Origin: Saprospiraceae bacterium | GTDB lineage: Bacteria; Bacteroidota; Bacteroidia; Chitinophagales; Saprospiraceae | Assembly (NCBI GenBank): GCA_020628645.1 | Contig: JAHDES010000004.1 | Location: 1-64,000 of the forward strand | Direction of reading: 5' to 3' | Length of the DNA: 64,000 nucleotides | Part shown: positions 27,309 through 37,711 of the stretch, in pieces | How positions within the stretch are numbered: position 1 is the first letter of the stretch | Layout: every line of letters starts with the position of its first letter | Program-made: the position numbers and the translations under genes | Notes under the pieces: model-generated | What the model was told of the DNA's origin: nothing | What the model saw: the letters and a program-made list of their open reading frames with translations, nothing else | Database searches by the model: none

Positions 27309-27323
27309 CAACACTACATTATT

Positions 27324-28523
27324 ATGGCAGAACAACGATCATCTAATAAAGGTTTTGGTACTACGATATTAGTCGCTTTTTTTCTTTGTGGGGCATTATT
27401 TTTAGCTTACAAATATTTAAGTAATCGCAGCCCATCTTCCAATTTTACGTTTATACCCAAAGAAGTTCAAGTCAATTATGTGCCTTCCGAATTTGATTAT
27501 AAAATAGATGATGAATACACTTTAGTCACACTCAATAATCCGAAACGATATCGTCGGGAATTCGATCAATTTGTCTATGATTTTAATTTACAAATGCTAC
27601 AACATGTAGCGCGGAGAATGAGTTTGCCTGATAGTTTATTTGCACAAGTAGAAACGGAATATCAAAAACATCATGGCTATCTTAAAGATTTATATTTTGA
27701 GGATTATATCAAATTAAAAGATACTTCAGCAGAATTGTATGAAACCTGGTACGAATCAAATGGAAGCAATGCCGTCGATGCCATCAAAGAAGTAGCTGGA
27801 AAATACACTTGTTTTTTAACCAATCATGTCTTAGCTACCCTAGTCAATACTACCGATGGAAAATTTTATGCCAAAGGAAGAGGTGTCGATGATCCTTGCT
27901 TAATTGCAACGACAGAAGCCCTTCGCCCGATGCTCAATCGCCTTACTGAACGAGCTGCCATTGACGATTTTTCTCGATCAAAAGGCTTATTGGAAGAAAA
28001 AATTGAAAAGACCATTGCAGAATTAGCAACCATGGAAGTGCGCGACAAAAAAGGCTTAAATAAAACCTTACAAACGAAAGTGTTGGGGTATTCTGTATCT
28101 AGTACCGATATTGAAGTTTCTGCAATTAGTATTTTAAAAGTGGGCTTTAAATTAGATAAGTACTTTGATATTGATATTAGTTCTAAAAAGAAACGCGTGG
28201 TCATCACCCTACCTAATCCTCAGATATTATCGCATGAAGTGTATCCTAAAGTAGATAAACTCGATGTGGGTTGGATGCGTGAAATCAGCAATGAAGAATT
28301 TAATGAAAATTTCAATTTATTACGTTCTGAGTTTCGTCGAGAAGCTCTTGAAAGTAATCTTTATGACAAATCAAAACAACAAGCGCGCGAATTAATGGAT
28401 TTAATTCTTAATCCAATGGTTCAAGGCTTACGTTCGGGTTATAAATTGGAAGTTCGATTTAAGGAAATTGAGGAAAATAATTTTAGTCGAGAAAATCCAA
28501 ATGTAGAAGCAATTAGTGGATAA
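27324..28523 (+). CDS. DUF4230-like membrane-anchored protein
   Basis: A 399-residue protein with one N-terminal transmembrane helix (~11-31) and a large extracytoplasmic domain. The region around TDIEVSAISILKVGFKLDKYFDIDISS and VVITLPNPQILSHEVYPKVDKLDVGW resembles the DUF4230 family, including its long C-terminal helix (EFRREALESNLYDKSKQQARELMDLIL). The function of the family is unknown. It is a monocistronic unit closed by a strong terminator, downstream of the long palindromic element. Confidence 0.65.
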   Translation: MAEQRSSNKGFGTTILVAFFLCGALFLAYKYLSNRSPSSNFTFIPKEVQVNYVPSEFDYKIDDEYTLVTLNNPKRYRREFDQFVYDFNLQMLQHVARRMSLPDSLFAQVETEYQKHHGYLKDLYFEDYIKLKDTSAELYETWYESNGSNAVDAIKEVAGKYTCFLTNHVLATLVNTTDGKFYAKGRGVDDPCLIATTEALRPMLNRLTERAAIDDFSRSKGLLEEKIEKTIAELATMEVRDKKGLNKTLQTKVLGYSVSSTDIEVSAISILKVGFKLDKYFDIDISSKKKRVVITLPNPQILSHEVYPKVDKLDVGWMREISNEEFNENFNLLRSEFRREALESNLYDKSKQQARELMDLILNPMVQGLRSGYKLEVRFKEIEENNFSRENPNVEAISG

Positions 28524-28526
28524 AAA

Positions 28527-28553
28527 AAGGGTATAGCCTTTGACTATACCCTT
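28527..28553 (+). terminator. Rho-independent-type terminator
   Basis: AAGGGTATAG and CTATACCCTT form a perfect 10-bp stem with a 7-nt loop, starting 4 nt after the stop of the DUF4230-like gene. The tail is CATTATC, so the T-run is weak. Confidence 0.75.
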
Positions 28554-28782
28554 CATTATCTAACAAACAAAACCAACTAAAAACCAATTTATTTCGGTAA
28601 GAACCGAAGTAAATTTTTTTCAGAATTATAGGAAAAACGGCTATTCATCTTCAAACGCTGTCAAGCTTTTCTATTTTAACACTTTATTAAGATTTCTTTT
28701 TCTTTTCTTGAATTTTTCGTCTTTTCAAGGCAACTTTCCTATCTTCAAGATTCCATTTTATTTACCGTTTTATAAAAACATT

Positions 28783-28790
28783 TACTTTTG
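28783..28790 (+). promoter_or_regulatory. Candidate -7 box (TACTTTTG)
   Basis: This TAnnTTTG match overlaps a possible TTG start at 28788. If it is a real promoter, translation must begin at the ATG at 28842. Confidence 0.4.
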
Positions 28791-28841
28791 AACCGATCTG
28801 AACGAACGCAGCGCCTTGAACAATTTGCTTATCGAGAAAAC

Positions 28842-29402
28842 ATGCAATTTTCAGAAACAGATTCGTGGAGTTTATTCACTTATCTGGAAGATTTTGATTT
28901 ATTTCAAAAAGGACGACGAAAAAAAATAAGCAATATCTTATTCTCTTCTGATGTATGGATGGACACGAAGTTGTATGTCTTTGATTACGAATATCGAAGA
29001 GGAAAAGGAAAAAATAATAGACGAAAACTATATCAGCAGACCGTCTTTTTTATACAATCCAAACAATTGGCACTTCCTGAATTTTTTATGCAACCAGAAC
29101 ATTTTTTTCATAAAATAGGGGCTTATTTGGGAATAGAAGATATCGACTTTAAAGAATTTCCTACCTTTTCTAATCGCTATCATCTCAAAAGTGATGACGA
29201 AGAACGTATACGTGATTTGTTTGAGCCTAGTGTTACGCGTTTTTTTACGGTAGAAAAAGATTGGTGTATGGAAGGGATTGGTTTTTATTTGATTTTATAT
29301 AAACGCAAGCGATTATTTCAAGACCGCAGTATTTCCAATTTAATTTCTAAAGGCGTACAATTGTGTAAATTGATGCAAGAAGACGAGCTTGGGCAACTAT
29401 AG
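28842..29402 (+). CDS. Hypothetical cytoplasmic protein
   Basis: I prefer ATG 28842 (186 residues). The frame could begin at TTG 28788, but that overlaps a promoter-like box. There is no signal peptide or membrane helix. The protein is basic and aromatic-rich, with segments such as FPTFSNRYHLKSDDEERIRDLF that recur in uncharacterised Bacteroidota proteins predicted to act beside membrane proteins. It lies 15 nt upstream of a DoxX-like gene, so the two are likely one operon. The function is unknown. Confidence 0.65.
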   Translation: MQFSETDSWSLFTYLEDFDLFQKGRRKKISNILFSSDVWMDTKLYVFDYEYRRGKGKNNRRKLYQQTVFFIQSKQLALPEFFMQPEHFFHKIGAYLGIEDIDFKEFPTFSNRYHLKSDDEERIRDLFEPSVTRFFTVEKDWCMEGIGFYLILYKRKRLFQDRSISNLISKGVQLCKLMQEDELGQL

Positions 29403-29417
29403 TTAAACCTTAATTTT

Positions 29418-30665
29418 ATGAATACTTGGTCTACCTTCCAAAAATTACTATTCCGATTTCTGTTCTCCTATACCGTATTGTTTTGCCTGTATTTTCAATT
29501 TGTTACAACGGGTATTTTCATCCAAATCTTGACGCCAATCTTACCTTGGTTTGGTAATTCTATACTTGGATTGGAAGAAGAAATTGCTTTTAAAACAACT
29601 GGTAGTGGTGATGGCATTATCAATTATGTAGCTCTTGCTTTTTTTCTAGTATTGGCTATTGTTAGTACGATTATTTGGTCTATTTTGGATCGGAAAAGAG
29701 ATAATTATTCCTTTATTTTAGATTTGTGGACGCTGTTGTTGCGTTATTATCTTGCCTTTCAGATGATTTTGTATGGTTTTGCTAAAGTTTTTTATCTACA
29801 ATTTCAAGAACCTGCTTTCCTCCATTTAATCACTACTTTTGGCGACTCCTCCCCTATGGGTTTATTATGGAAATTTATGGGTTTTTCTAAAGCGTATACC
29901 ATATTTACGGGTTGGGCAGAATTGATTGGGGGAATTTTAGTCTTATTTCGTCAAACTCGATTAATAGGGGCATTAATTGTATTTGGAGTGATGACCAATG
30001 TGATGATGCTCAATTTTTGTTATGATGTTCCAGTCAAAATTTTATCTTCTCATATCGTGTTCTTATCCTTAATTTTGATTGCATTTGATGCTAAACGATT
30101 GTGGACTTTTTTCTTCACAACGAATTCACCCGCCCTTCCTCAAATTCGTCCATTATTTAAGGATTCCAAAATAGAACGTACAAAAAATTGGATTAAACTA
30201 GGTCTTGTTTTTCTTGGATTAATAGGTGGTACTGCCTTAATGAAATTTCAAGCTAAATCATTAAAACCTGATCCAAAAGACATCCCGCTATATGGTTTAT
30301 ATGAAGTGATAAAATATACTCAAGATGGCGTAGAAAAACCACTCGCTTTAAGTGAAGCAAGCGTTTGGCGATACCTCATTTTAGAGCGCAAAAAGAGTAT
30401 GAATGTCGTACGAATGGATAACTCTACGTTTCGTTTTAGAGCCATTATAGACAGCTTACAAAATACCATCAATTTTCATCCTCGATCCGATTCTTTAGAA
30501 AAATTTGTTTTTACTTATGAACAACTTGATTCTACTCGTTTTCAATTTGATGGTGTATTTAGAGCGGATACGCTTTCCATTGAATGTGTACGCAAAACGA
30601 AAGACGATTTTCTTTTAATGAATCGTGGTTTTCATTGGGTGTCGGAAGATCCATATAATCGGTAG
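29418..30665 (+). CDS. DoxX-like integral membrane protein
   Basis: A 415-residue protein with several transmembrane helices in the first ~285 residues. The central part (LLRYYLAFQMILYGFAKVFYLQF; FTGWAELIGGILVLFRQTRLIGALIVFGVMTNVMMLNF) has the look of DoxX-type four-helix domains. The soluble C-terminal ~140 residues (YEVIKYTQDGVEKPLAL onward) form a beta-rich extracytoplasmic domain. The role is unknown; DoxX relatives are linked to redox or stress functions. Its stop faces that of the 1174-residue protein gene, 9 nt away. Confidence 0.7.
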   Translation: MNTWSTFQKLLFRFLFSYTVLFCLYFQFVTTGIFIQILTPILPWFGNSILGLEEEIAFKTTGSGDGIINYVALAFFLVLAIVSTIIWSILDRKRDNYSFILDLWTLLLRYYLAFQMILYGFAKVFYLQFQEPAFLHLITTFGDSSPMGLLWKFMGFSKAYTIFTGWAELIGGILVLFRQTRLIGALIVFGVMTNVMMLNFCYDVPVKILSSHIVFLSLILIAFDAKRLWTFFFTTNSPALPQIRPLFKDSKIERTKNWIKLGLVFLGLIGGTALMKFQAKSLKPDPKDIPLYGLYEVIKYTQDGVEKPLALSEASVWRYLILERKKSMNVVRMDNSTFRFRAIIDSLQNTINFHPRSDSLEKFVFTYEQLDSTRFQFDGVFRADTLSIECVRKTKDDFLLMNRGFHWVSEDPYNR

Positions 30666-30674
30666 AATCTAGTT

Positions 30675-33600
30675 TTAATTTGTTATCATCAATTTTTCTA
30701 CCGCCATCAATTCATTATTTTGATTCCGAATTTGAATCCAATAAATTCCTGAAGCTAAGTCTTCTACATTTACTGTTGTTTGTGCTTGTAGAATGGCTTG
30801 AGTCAGCAATGTCTGTCCATGAATGTTGTTTACAATAAGTTGATGATTAATCTCCTCAGTTGTTTGTATTTCTAATACAAAATGTTCAGAAGTTGGATTG
30901 GGAGATAGTACTACTAATTCATCCCACAATAAGTTATTCGCACTAGAAAGCACATCTAAATTCGTAATGATAATTTCAATCGGACAGCCTTCTTCATCTA
31001 AGATTTCGGTGGTATAAATCCCAGCTTCATCGACTTGCATGCCATCTGGTAGTGTATACGATTCTCCATTTTGAATAGTCGCTTCCACTATTGTTTCTTC
31101 TATGGGTAAACAACTCACCATTGTATTTTCCGTCGTATTCGTCACAATTGGCGGATTAAAATCAAAATAAATAGAAGCAGTATTTTCGATAATGGTATTC
31201 TCGTCTAAACCTTCTTTTGGTTGGATGGTATACGAAACATAGCCTTGACTTCCATTAAAATTAATGGAACTATCGGGCAACATAATATTATCAAACGTAA
31301 AGGTCACATATTGACTTTCTAGTATTTCTGTTCGTAAAATACTTTGATGACTACTTGCCAAGATTCGGAAGGTAGACACATCTAAATTTTCATCTAAGGT
31401 ATCCCTAATCACCACTGTAAAAGCAGTATCATTTCCTGTATTTTGAAAGCGAATGGTATAATCGAGTACTTCATCAAAAAGCGTATAATTTTCATCTCCA
31501 TCTCGATCGGGAGAAACGAGTTTGTCATTTGGGTCATAGGCGCAAACGACAGGCGTATCAAAGAAATTTTTAAAGGTATTTTCTTGTTCAAAATCATTTT
31601 GGGCTGTTACAGCAGAAAAAATAAAAATAGAACCTGTTTCTAATGCTTCTGGCATTTGTAATAGGACGGTACGCTGAAATAGTTCGCCTGGATAAAGATT
31701 TTCAAAATGCCACTCCCATTGTAAAGCATTGATAATTGAATCCGCAGGATGAATAAAATTAGCTACTTCAGTAAATGAATCTAGCTCTACTTCCAGTTTA
31801 CCATCCAAGATAGTTGTCCCTTCATTACGAAAATTAAAATCAAATTCTACTTCTCGAAAACAACGCGGAATGCCTGAGGCAACATGAAGTTTTCCTGCCA
31901 TTATCGTGTCTGTGGGGATAAAGCCAAAGTCAAGCCCTGTATGATAATCATCATTAACGGTAATATGATAAGCTGCCGAATCCGAACTTAGCTCCCAATA
32001 TGGTGACGGAATATAAGTAACTATGTAGTTGCCATTTTCAAGAAAGTGAGTTAAACAACCAGATGTATCTGGAAGATTTATTATATCGCTAGGAAGGGTA
32101 GTACTAGAAATTAAAGATAGGTTCTTTTCATTTGATTCCTTTATACCATTTTGGTTTTCATCCCAGTACATACAGCTTCTTGCTGTTGAATTAAACGCAC
32201 AAGATGTTACAATTAGATTTTGTGATAGACATTCTAGAGAATTTTGAGAAATAATAATATTACCTTCTATAGCATTATCATTAATTAATATTAGTTGAAT
32301 GCCACAACAGTTAGTTAATTTAGTATTCCGTATAAGCGAGAAATGTCCATTAATTGAAGTAAGGTTTATCAAGCCATCTAAATTTAGTAAGTTTCTATTA
32401 TCTGTAATCAATAAATTTTCTCCGATTGAAGTAAGATTGATCAAACCATCGATATTTTCTAAATTATCGTTATATCCAATTTCTAAACTTCCTTCGAATG
32501 TAGTAAGATTAATCAAACCATCGATATTTTCTAAATTATCGTTATATCCAATTCCCAAATAATCCCCAATAGACGTAAGATTGATCAAACCGTCTACATT
32601 TTTTAAATTGTCATTTCTAGAAATATCTACTCCTTCATTAATTAAGGTAATATTTTCTAAACCATCTAGGTTTTGTAGAGCATCGTTATTTGCTATCCTC
32701 AAATTACTTCCAATATTATTAAGTCTAAATAAACCAATAATATCTTGCAAAACAGGGTTATTTTTAATAGTGAGTTGTGCTCCAACTATATTTAGGTTGA
32801 CTAAACCATCTATGTTTTGTAAAATATCATTATCTTCAATCGATAAATCTCCACCAGTAGTCTGAAGACTAATTAAACCATCTACATTTTGTAAGGAAAT
32901 ATTATCCTGTATCAACAAATTTTGTTCAACAAAACTAAGATTTGATAAGCCCTCTATATTTAGAAGGTGTATATTATTTGATAAAGAAATATTTCCTTGA
33001 ATAGTTGTAAGGCTCGTTAAACCATCTACATTTTGTAGAGAGTTATTATCGTTGATATCTAAATCCGTTCCTATTGTATCCAAATTTGCTAAACCATTTA
33101 TATTTTGCAAAGATTCGTTTTGTTCAATCGACAAATAATTTCCAATAGATATAAGATTGATTAAACCATCTATATTTTGCAAAGACTTGTTTTGTTCAAT
33201 TGACAAATAATCTCCAATAGACGTAAGACTGGCTAAACCATCTAAGTTTTGCAAAGACTCGTTTAGCTCAATCGATAAATAATCTCCAATAGATGTAAGG
33301 CTCGCTAAACCATCTAGGTTTTGCAAAGCCCCGTTTAGCTCAATCGATAAATAATTTCCAATAGACGTAAGACTGGCTAAACCATCTAGGTTTTGCAAAG
33401 ATTCATTTTGTTCAATAATAATAGTCTTCTGAGTAACAGCTAGGTTCGCTAAACCATTTATATTTTGCAAAGCCGTATTACCTGTAATGTTCAGATTTCC
33501 TTCAATTGAAGTAAGATTTAATAGACCGTCTAGATTTTGTAATATTTCATTATTCGTAATCTTCAAATCCATTCTAATTGACTTGAGGTTATGCAGATCA

Positions 33601-34199
33601 TTAATATTTTCCAACTTAGGATTGGATTGAATAAAAAATCTCCCTTCAAGAGTTGTGATGGAAGATAAGTTATTTAGATTTTGTAATGACGCATTATTCG
33701 TAATCTCTAAATTAGTATCTATAGAATTAAGACTTGTCAAACCTACAAGATTTTGTAAATTATCATTATTATCAATTACCAATGCCCCTACACTTGTAAG
33801 ATTTGTCAAACCTACAAGATTTTGTAAATTACCATTTAATCGAATTGTGAATGTATATCCTATAAAAGTGAGATTCCCTAGACCTTCTAGATTTTGTAAG
33901 GAAGAGTTATTGGAAATCACTACTCCTCCTAGGACAGAGGTGAGATTCTCTAGACCTTCTAGACTTTGTAAGGAGGTGTTACCAGAAATTATAAAAGTCC
34001 CCTCAATAGAGGTGAGATTTGATAAATTCGATAAACTCACTATATCGTTTCCGTTGATTTTAAGCGTTCCACTTATAGTAGTAATACTGGTATCAAAAGC
34101 ATCTACTTCAGCTTGTGTATTAAATGTATAATTTTGAGAATATCCAGTATTTTGATATAAAAGAAAAACCAAAAAAGAAAGAAGGAATTGCTTTATCAT
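30675..34199 (-). CDS. Giant secreted L-domain repeat protein with T9SS domain
   Basis: A 1174-residue exported protein with a signal peptide at 1-21. Residues ~25-650 form about 25 repeats of ~24 residues (SLQNLDGLASLTSIGDYLSIE type). Several are nearly identical at DNA level with a 72-bp period (for example 33105-33420). An SdrD/SpaA-like beta domain follows (MYWDENQNGIKESNEKN), then a DUF11/DUF7619-like adhesion domain (YDPNDKLVSPDRDG; VLDYTIRFQNTGND; YFDFNPPIVTNT). A T9SS type A domain closes it (VLSPNPTSEHF; VEKLMITN). It is a likely surface adhesin. The repeats suggest recombinational length change. Confidence 0.85.
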   Translation of the reverse strand: MIKQFLLSFLVFLLYQNTGYSQNYTFNTQAEVDAFDTSITTISGTLKINGNDIVSLSNLSNLTSIEGTFIISGNTSLQSLEGLENLTSVLGGVVISNNSSLQNLEGLGNLTFIGYTFTIRLNGNLQNLVGLTNLTSVGALVIDNNDNLQNLVGLTSLNSIDTNLEITNNASLQNLNNLSSITTLEGRFFIQSNPKLENINDLHNLKSIRMDLKITNNEILQNLDGLLNLTSIEGNLNITGNTALQNINGLANLAVTQKTIIIEQNESLQNLDGLASLTSIGNYLSIELNGALQNLDGLASLTSIGDYLSIELNESLQNLDGLASLTSIGDYLSIEQNKSLQNIDGLINLISIGNYLSIEQNESLQNINGLANLDTIGTDLDINDNNSLQNVDGLTSLTTIQGNISLSNNIHLLNIEGLSNLSFVEQNLLIQDNISLQNVDGLISLQTTGGDLSIEDNDILQNIDGLVNLNIVGAQLTIKNNPVLQDIIGLFRLNNIGSNLRIANNDALQNLDGLENITLINEGVDISRNDNLKNVDGLINLTSIGDYLGIGYNDNLENIDGLINLTTFEGSLEIGYNDNLENIDGLINLTSIGENLLITDNRNLLNLDGLINLTSINGHFSLIRNTKLTNCCGIQLILINDNAIEGNIIISQNSLECLSQNLIVTSCAFNSTARSCMYWDENQNGIKESNEKNLSLISSTTLPSDIINLPDTSGCLTHFLENGNYIVTYIPSPYWELSSDSAAYHITVNDDYHTGLDFGFIPTDTIMAGKLHVASGIPRCFREVEFDFNFRNEGTTILDGKLEVELDSFTEVANFIHPADSIINALQWEWHFENLYPGELFQRTVLLQMPEALETGSIFIFSAVTAQNDFEQENTFKNFFDTPVVCAYDPNDKLVSPDRDGDENYTLFDEVLDYTIRFQNTGNDTAFTVVIRDTLDENLDVSTFRILASSHQSILRTEILESQYVTFTFDNIMLPDSSINFNGSQGYVSYTIQPKEGLDENTIIENTASIYFDFNPPIVTNTTENTMVSCLPIEETIVEATIQNGESYTLPDGMQVDEAGIYTTEILDEEGCPIEIIITNLDVLSSANNLLWDELVVLSPNPTSEHFVLEIQTTEEINHQLIVNNIHGQTLLTQAILQAQTTVNVEDLASGIYWIQIRNQNNELMAVEKLMITN

Positions 34200-34240
34200 T
34201 TCGTTGTTGTATTAGTTAAGGAATCTATTGTTTTCAAAAC

Positions 34241-34248
34241 CAAAATTA
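34241..34248 (-). promoter_or_regulatory. Candidate -7 box (TAATTTTG)
   Basis: Minus-strand TAnnTTTG match 41 nt upstream of the 1174-residue protein start. Confidence 0.4.
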
Positions 34249-34400
34249 CGCCAAAACTGGGAGTTTATCAAGTTAGAAAGCTGTCACATCTTTAAAAAAA
34301 AATTACTTGAAGAAATAATAGAATATGTAAGTTCCAAAGAATGAATTAGGTATGAGTAACTATTTGATTTATTATCAACTTATTATACTGATTTTGCATG

Positions 34401-34811
34401 CTATAACTCCACTTTCATAATCAATTGATTCATTAAATCATTGGAAAAGGGCGTGGATTGGCGAGTACGGGTATCAATGTGTACCGCCGTTAGTTGCATT
34501 TGAGAGACGAGTTCATTGGTGGTGGTGAGGCGCATTTGATGTTCGTATTTGATCGACTTTGGACGAACTTCGATTAACTTAGAGCTTATAGTGATTAAGT
34601 CTCCAGCAAACAACTCTCGTTTGTAATAGATATTTTGTTCTACCGCTACAATGGCTTTGTTATTTTGGCGAAAATATTGTGGCGTTATCCCACAATCTGC
34701 TAATAAGTGCCAAGTGGCTTCATCAAAACGTGCTACATAGAATTGGACATTCATGTGTCCAAAAAAATCACATTGCCAAGGATAAACGGTGCCTTTGAAA
34801 GTATCTATCAT
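34401..34811 (-). CDS. Acyl-CoA thioesterase, 4HBT hotdog fold
   Basis: A 136-residue cytoplasmic protein of the 4-hydroxybenzoyl-CoA thioesterase/YbgC group. The signature WQCDFFGHMNVQFYVARFDEA contains the D-x-x-G-H-x-N pattern with the catalytic Asp. YYKRELFAGDLITI and the MQLTAVHIDTRTR strand complete the fold. The acyl substrate is not predictable. It follows the nrdBA terminator on the same strand. Confidence 0.85.
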   Translation of the reverse strand: MIDTFKGTVYPWQCDFFGHMNVQFYVARFDEATWHLLADCGITPQYFRQNNKAIVAVEQNIYYKRELFAGDLITISSKLIEVRPKSIKYEHQMRLTTTNELVSQMQLTAVHIDTRTRQSTPFSNDLMNQLIMKVEL

Positions 34812-34870
34812 TATGGTTTTCGTTTTCTTAATATGAAGCTACTAAAAAGATATGGAAAATAAAAAAAGAT

Positions 34871-34900
34871 GGTAGGTCAACACAAAATAGGTGACCTACC
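34871..34900 (-). terminator. Terminator downstream of nrdBA
   Basis: GGTAGGTCA and TGACCTACC form a 9-bp stem. On the minus strand the hairpin is followed by a run of seven T. It lies 240 nt beyond the nrdA stop, past the MITE-like element, and 60 nt before the thioesterase start. Confidence 0.7.
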
Positions 34901-35021
34901 AAATACATATAGTGAAGCAAGCTAGAAGACAGTTTGAAAGATCACTAATTAGAAGTGATTGGTGAAGTTTGGAAACTTCAGTTAAACATATCTATGCTTT
35001 CTTTTGAATCATAAAAATTGG

Positions 35022-35128
35022 TTCTTAGACAAATTCCGTGATTACAAGTCAATTCAAATCTAAATTTGTTCACTTCTTTTGGTCGTTCACTCATTTATTT
35101 TGAACTGACCACGGAATTTGTCTAAGAA
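35022..35128. mobile_element. MITE-like element, family B, intact copy
   Basis: A 107-bp element with perfect 19-bp terminal inverted repeats (TTCTTAGACAAATTCCGTG at 35022-35040, complement at 35110-35128). The subterminal parts also pair partly. Its interior matches the degraded copy at 22494-22597. It ends 11 nt from the nrdA stop codon, so it lies in the 3' UTR of nrdBA. There is no coding capacity. Confidence 0.8.
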
Positions 35129-35138
35129 GGTAAAAAAT

Positions 35139-37568
35139 TTAACTACCACACATCAAGCAATCTGGATCATCCAAATTACAAACCTGTCCTTCCATATCAG
35201 CTGCTGAGATGGGTTCAATTGGATTTGGACGATGATTACTTTCATTCAATTGTGGGCCAGTAGTTACAGTAGCGGGTACTTTATTTTCCATTTTGGCTTT
35301 ACGTAAATTCTCATTTACGGTAAATTTAATTGGATCAACTGCGGCTTTGGAACGTAGATAATACATACCTGTTTTTAAGCCTTTTTGCCAAGCATAAAAA
35401 TGCATAGAAGATAATTTACCAAAGTTTGGATTTTCAACAAATAGATTCATACTTTGACTTTGACAAATATAGGCCCCGCGATCAGCCGCCATGTCTATAA
35501 TCACCTTCTGACTAATTTCGTAGGTCGTTTTGTATAAATCTTTTAAATCTTGAGGGATATCTGGAATATTTTGTACAGAACCATTTGCTAACATTAACTG
35601 TTGTTTCATGGATTCATCCCACATTCCTAAACGAATCAAATCTTTGAGTAAGTGTTTGTTAACGACAATATATTCACCAGAAAGTGTTCGTCGAGTATAA
35701 ATATTAGCAGTATAAGGCTCAAAACATTCATTATTACCTAAAATCTGAGAAGTAGAAGCCGTTGGCATCGGTGCTAATAATAAACTATTACGGATACCAT
35801 GCTTTTTAATTTCTGCTTTCAAGCCATTCCAATCCCAGCGATCTGTAGGTGAAACACCCCACATATCATATTGCAGCTCTCCTTGAGAAACAGGTGAACC
35901 TTCGTATGATTCATACGCTCCTTCTTTTGCAGCAATCGCACAAGATTCCGTAAGAGCAGCAAAATAGATCGTCTCAAAAATCTCACGATTTAATTGACGC
36001 GCTTCTTTACTATCAAATGGGTAACGCATCATAATGAAAGCATCTGCCAATCCTTGCACACCAATTCCAATAGGTCGATGGCGCATATTAGAATTTCGTG
36101 CTTCTGGAACAGGATAATAATTGACATCAATTACCTTATTCAAATTGCGTGTAACGACACGCGCTACTTCATACAATCGCTGAAAATCATATTCACCATC
36201 ATTCACAAATTTACCCAAAGAAATAGATGCCAAATTACAGACTGCCACCTCATCTTTAGAGGTATATTCCATAATCTCGGTACACAAATTACTAGATCGA
36301 ATTGTACCTAAGTTTTTCTGATTAGATTTGCGATTGGCTGCATCTTTATACAAAATATAAGGTGTACCCGTTTCGATTTGTGATTCTAAAATAGCGAACC
36401 AAAGTTCTTGCGCTTGTACTACACGACGCGCCCTACCCTCTTGCTCGTATTTATGGTATAAAGCTTCAAATTCTCCAGAATGTACATCAAATAGATTAGG
36501 TGCTTCATTTGGATCAAATAAGGACCAAGTTCCATCTTCTTTTACACGTTGCATAAAAAGATCAGGAATCCACATGGCATAGAATAAATCACGCGCTCGC
36601 ATTTCTTCTTTTCCATGATTCTTTTTCAAGTCAAGAAACTCAAAAATATCACTGTGCCAAGGCTCTAAGTAGACGGCAAATGCCCCTTTACGTTTTCCAC
36701 CACCTTGATCTACATAACGAGCAGTATCATTGTAAACTTTCAACATAGGAATGATCCCATTTGATGTACCGCCTGTTCCTTTAATATAACTTCCTTTTGC
36801 ACGTACATTATGAATACTTAATCCAATTCCTCCTGCAGATTGAGAAATTTTAGCACAACGAGAAAGCGTATCAAAGATTCCTGAAATACTATCTTCTGTC
36901 ATAGATAACAAGAAACAAGAAGACAACTGAGGTTTTGGTGTTCCTGCATTAAATAAGGTAGGCGTAGCGTGGATAAACCACTTTTCTGACATCAGATTAT
37001 AAGTCTCAATGGCAGCTTCAATGTCATCCCCATGAATGCCTATAGCTGCACGCATCAACATGTGTTGTGGACGTTCTACCACTTCGCCATTCATTCTTAA
37101 AAGATAAGAACGCTCTAGTGTTTTAAAGCCGAAATAATCGAAATCATAATCGCGATCATAGATAATCGCAGAATTGAGGCGATCTTTATTTTTCTGGATA
37201 AATTTGTATGCGGGTTCGCTAATTAATCCAGCTTTTTCGCCTGTTTTTGGATCAATATAATTGAATAAATCCTTCATTGTAACAGAGAAGGATTTCTTGG
37301 TATTTTTATGAAGATTAGAAACGGCAATTCGTGCTGCTAATTGGGCATAGTCAGGATGTACGGTTGCCATTGTGGCGGCTGTTTCAGCAGCTAAATTATC
37401 TAACTCTGTAGTCGTTACTCCATCATACAAACCAAGAATTACTTTTTTAGCAATTTCGATGGAGCTTACGTAGTTTTGGTCTAAACCATAACAGAGTTTT
37501 TTAATTCTGGCGGTGATTTTATCGAAACTTACACTTTCTTTTTTGCCACTTCTTTTGATTACTTGCAT
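35139..37568 (-). CDS. nrdA: Ribonucleoside-diphosphate reductase class Ia, alpha subunit
   Basis: Catalytic subunit making dNDPs from NDPs. The 809-residue protein has an N-terminal ATP-cone (~1-90, [20 protein letters not shown]), which provides dATP feedback control. The barrel carries [14 protein letters not shown] (first redox Cys) and [10 protein letters not shown] (thiyl-radical Cys and catalytic Glu). The flexible C-terminal tail ends in a C-x-x-C pair (DCLMCGS) that relays electrons from thioredoxin. The sequence is close to the eukaryote-like NrdA group. nrdB lies upstream on the same strand (143-nt spacer). Confidence 0.97.
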   Translation of the reverse strand: MQVIKRSGKKESVSFDKITARIKKLCYGLDQNYVSSIEIAKKVILGLYDGVTTTELDNLAAETAATMATVHPDYAQLAARIAVSNLHKNTKKSFSVTMKDLFNYIDPKTGEKAGLISEPAYKFIQKNKDRLNSAIIYDRDYDFDYFGFKTLERSYLLRMNGEVVERPQHMLMRAAIGIHGDDIEAAIETYNLMSEKWFIHATPTLFNAGTPKPQLSSCFLLSMTEDSISGIFDTLSRCAKISQSAGGIGLSIHNVRAKGSYIKGTGGTSNGIIPMLKVYNDTARYVDQGGGKRKGAFAVYLEPWHSDIFEFLDLKKNHGKEEMRARDLFYAMWIPDLFMQRVKEDGTWSLFDPNEAPNLFDVHSGEFEALYHKYEQEGRARRVVQAQELWFAILESQIETGTPYILYKDAANRKSNQKNLGTIRSSNLCTEIMEYTSKDEVAVCNLASISLGKFVNDGEYDFQRLYEVARVVTRNLNKVIDVNYYPVPEARNSNMRHRPIGIGVQGLADAFIMMRYPFDSKEARQLNREIFETIYFAALTESCAIAAKEGAYESYEGSPVSQGELQYDMWGVSPTDRWDWNGLKAEIKKHGIRNSLLLAPMPTASTSQILGNNECFEPYTANIYTRRTLSGEYIVVNKHLLKDLIRLGMWDESMKQQLMLANGSVQNIPDIPQDLKDLYKTTYEISQKVIIDMAADRGAYICQSQSMNLFVENPNFGKLSSMHFYAWQKGLKTGMYYLRSKAAVDPIKFTVNENLRKAKMENKVPATVTTGPQLNESNHRPNPIEPISAADMEGQVCNLDDPDCLMCGS

Positions 37569-37711
37569 AGTGTTTCAGTTTTTGATTGGAGTTTTGTAAA
37601 ATTATTTTTTTTCATTCTATCAGATTGAGCAACAGACATAAGTCGAAGAATGCTATTTTACTGAATGCAATCGGTTCTTATTTTATGTCTCTAATTAATA
37701 TTAGTTCAAGC

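Noticed and set aside
33105-33420. Regularly spaced 72-bp repeats resembling a CRISPR-like array
   Set aside because: They are in-frame 24-codon units of a secreted leucine-rich repeat protein, with no spacer/repeat alternation.
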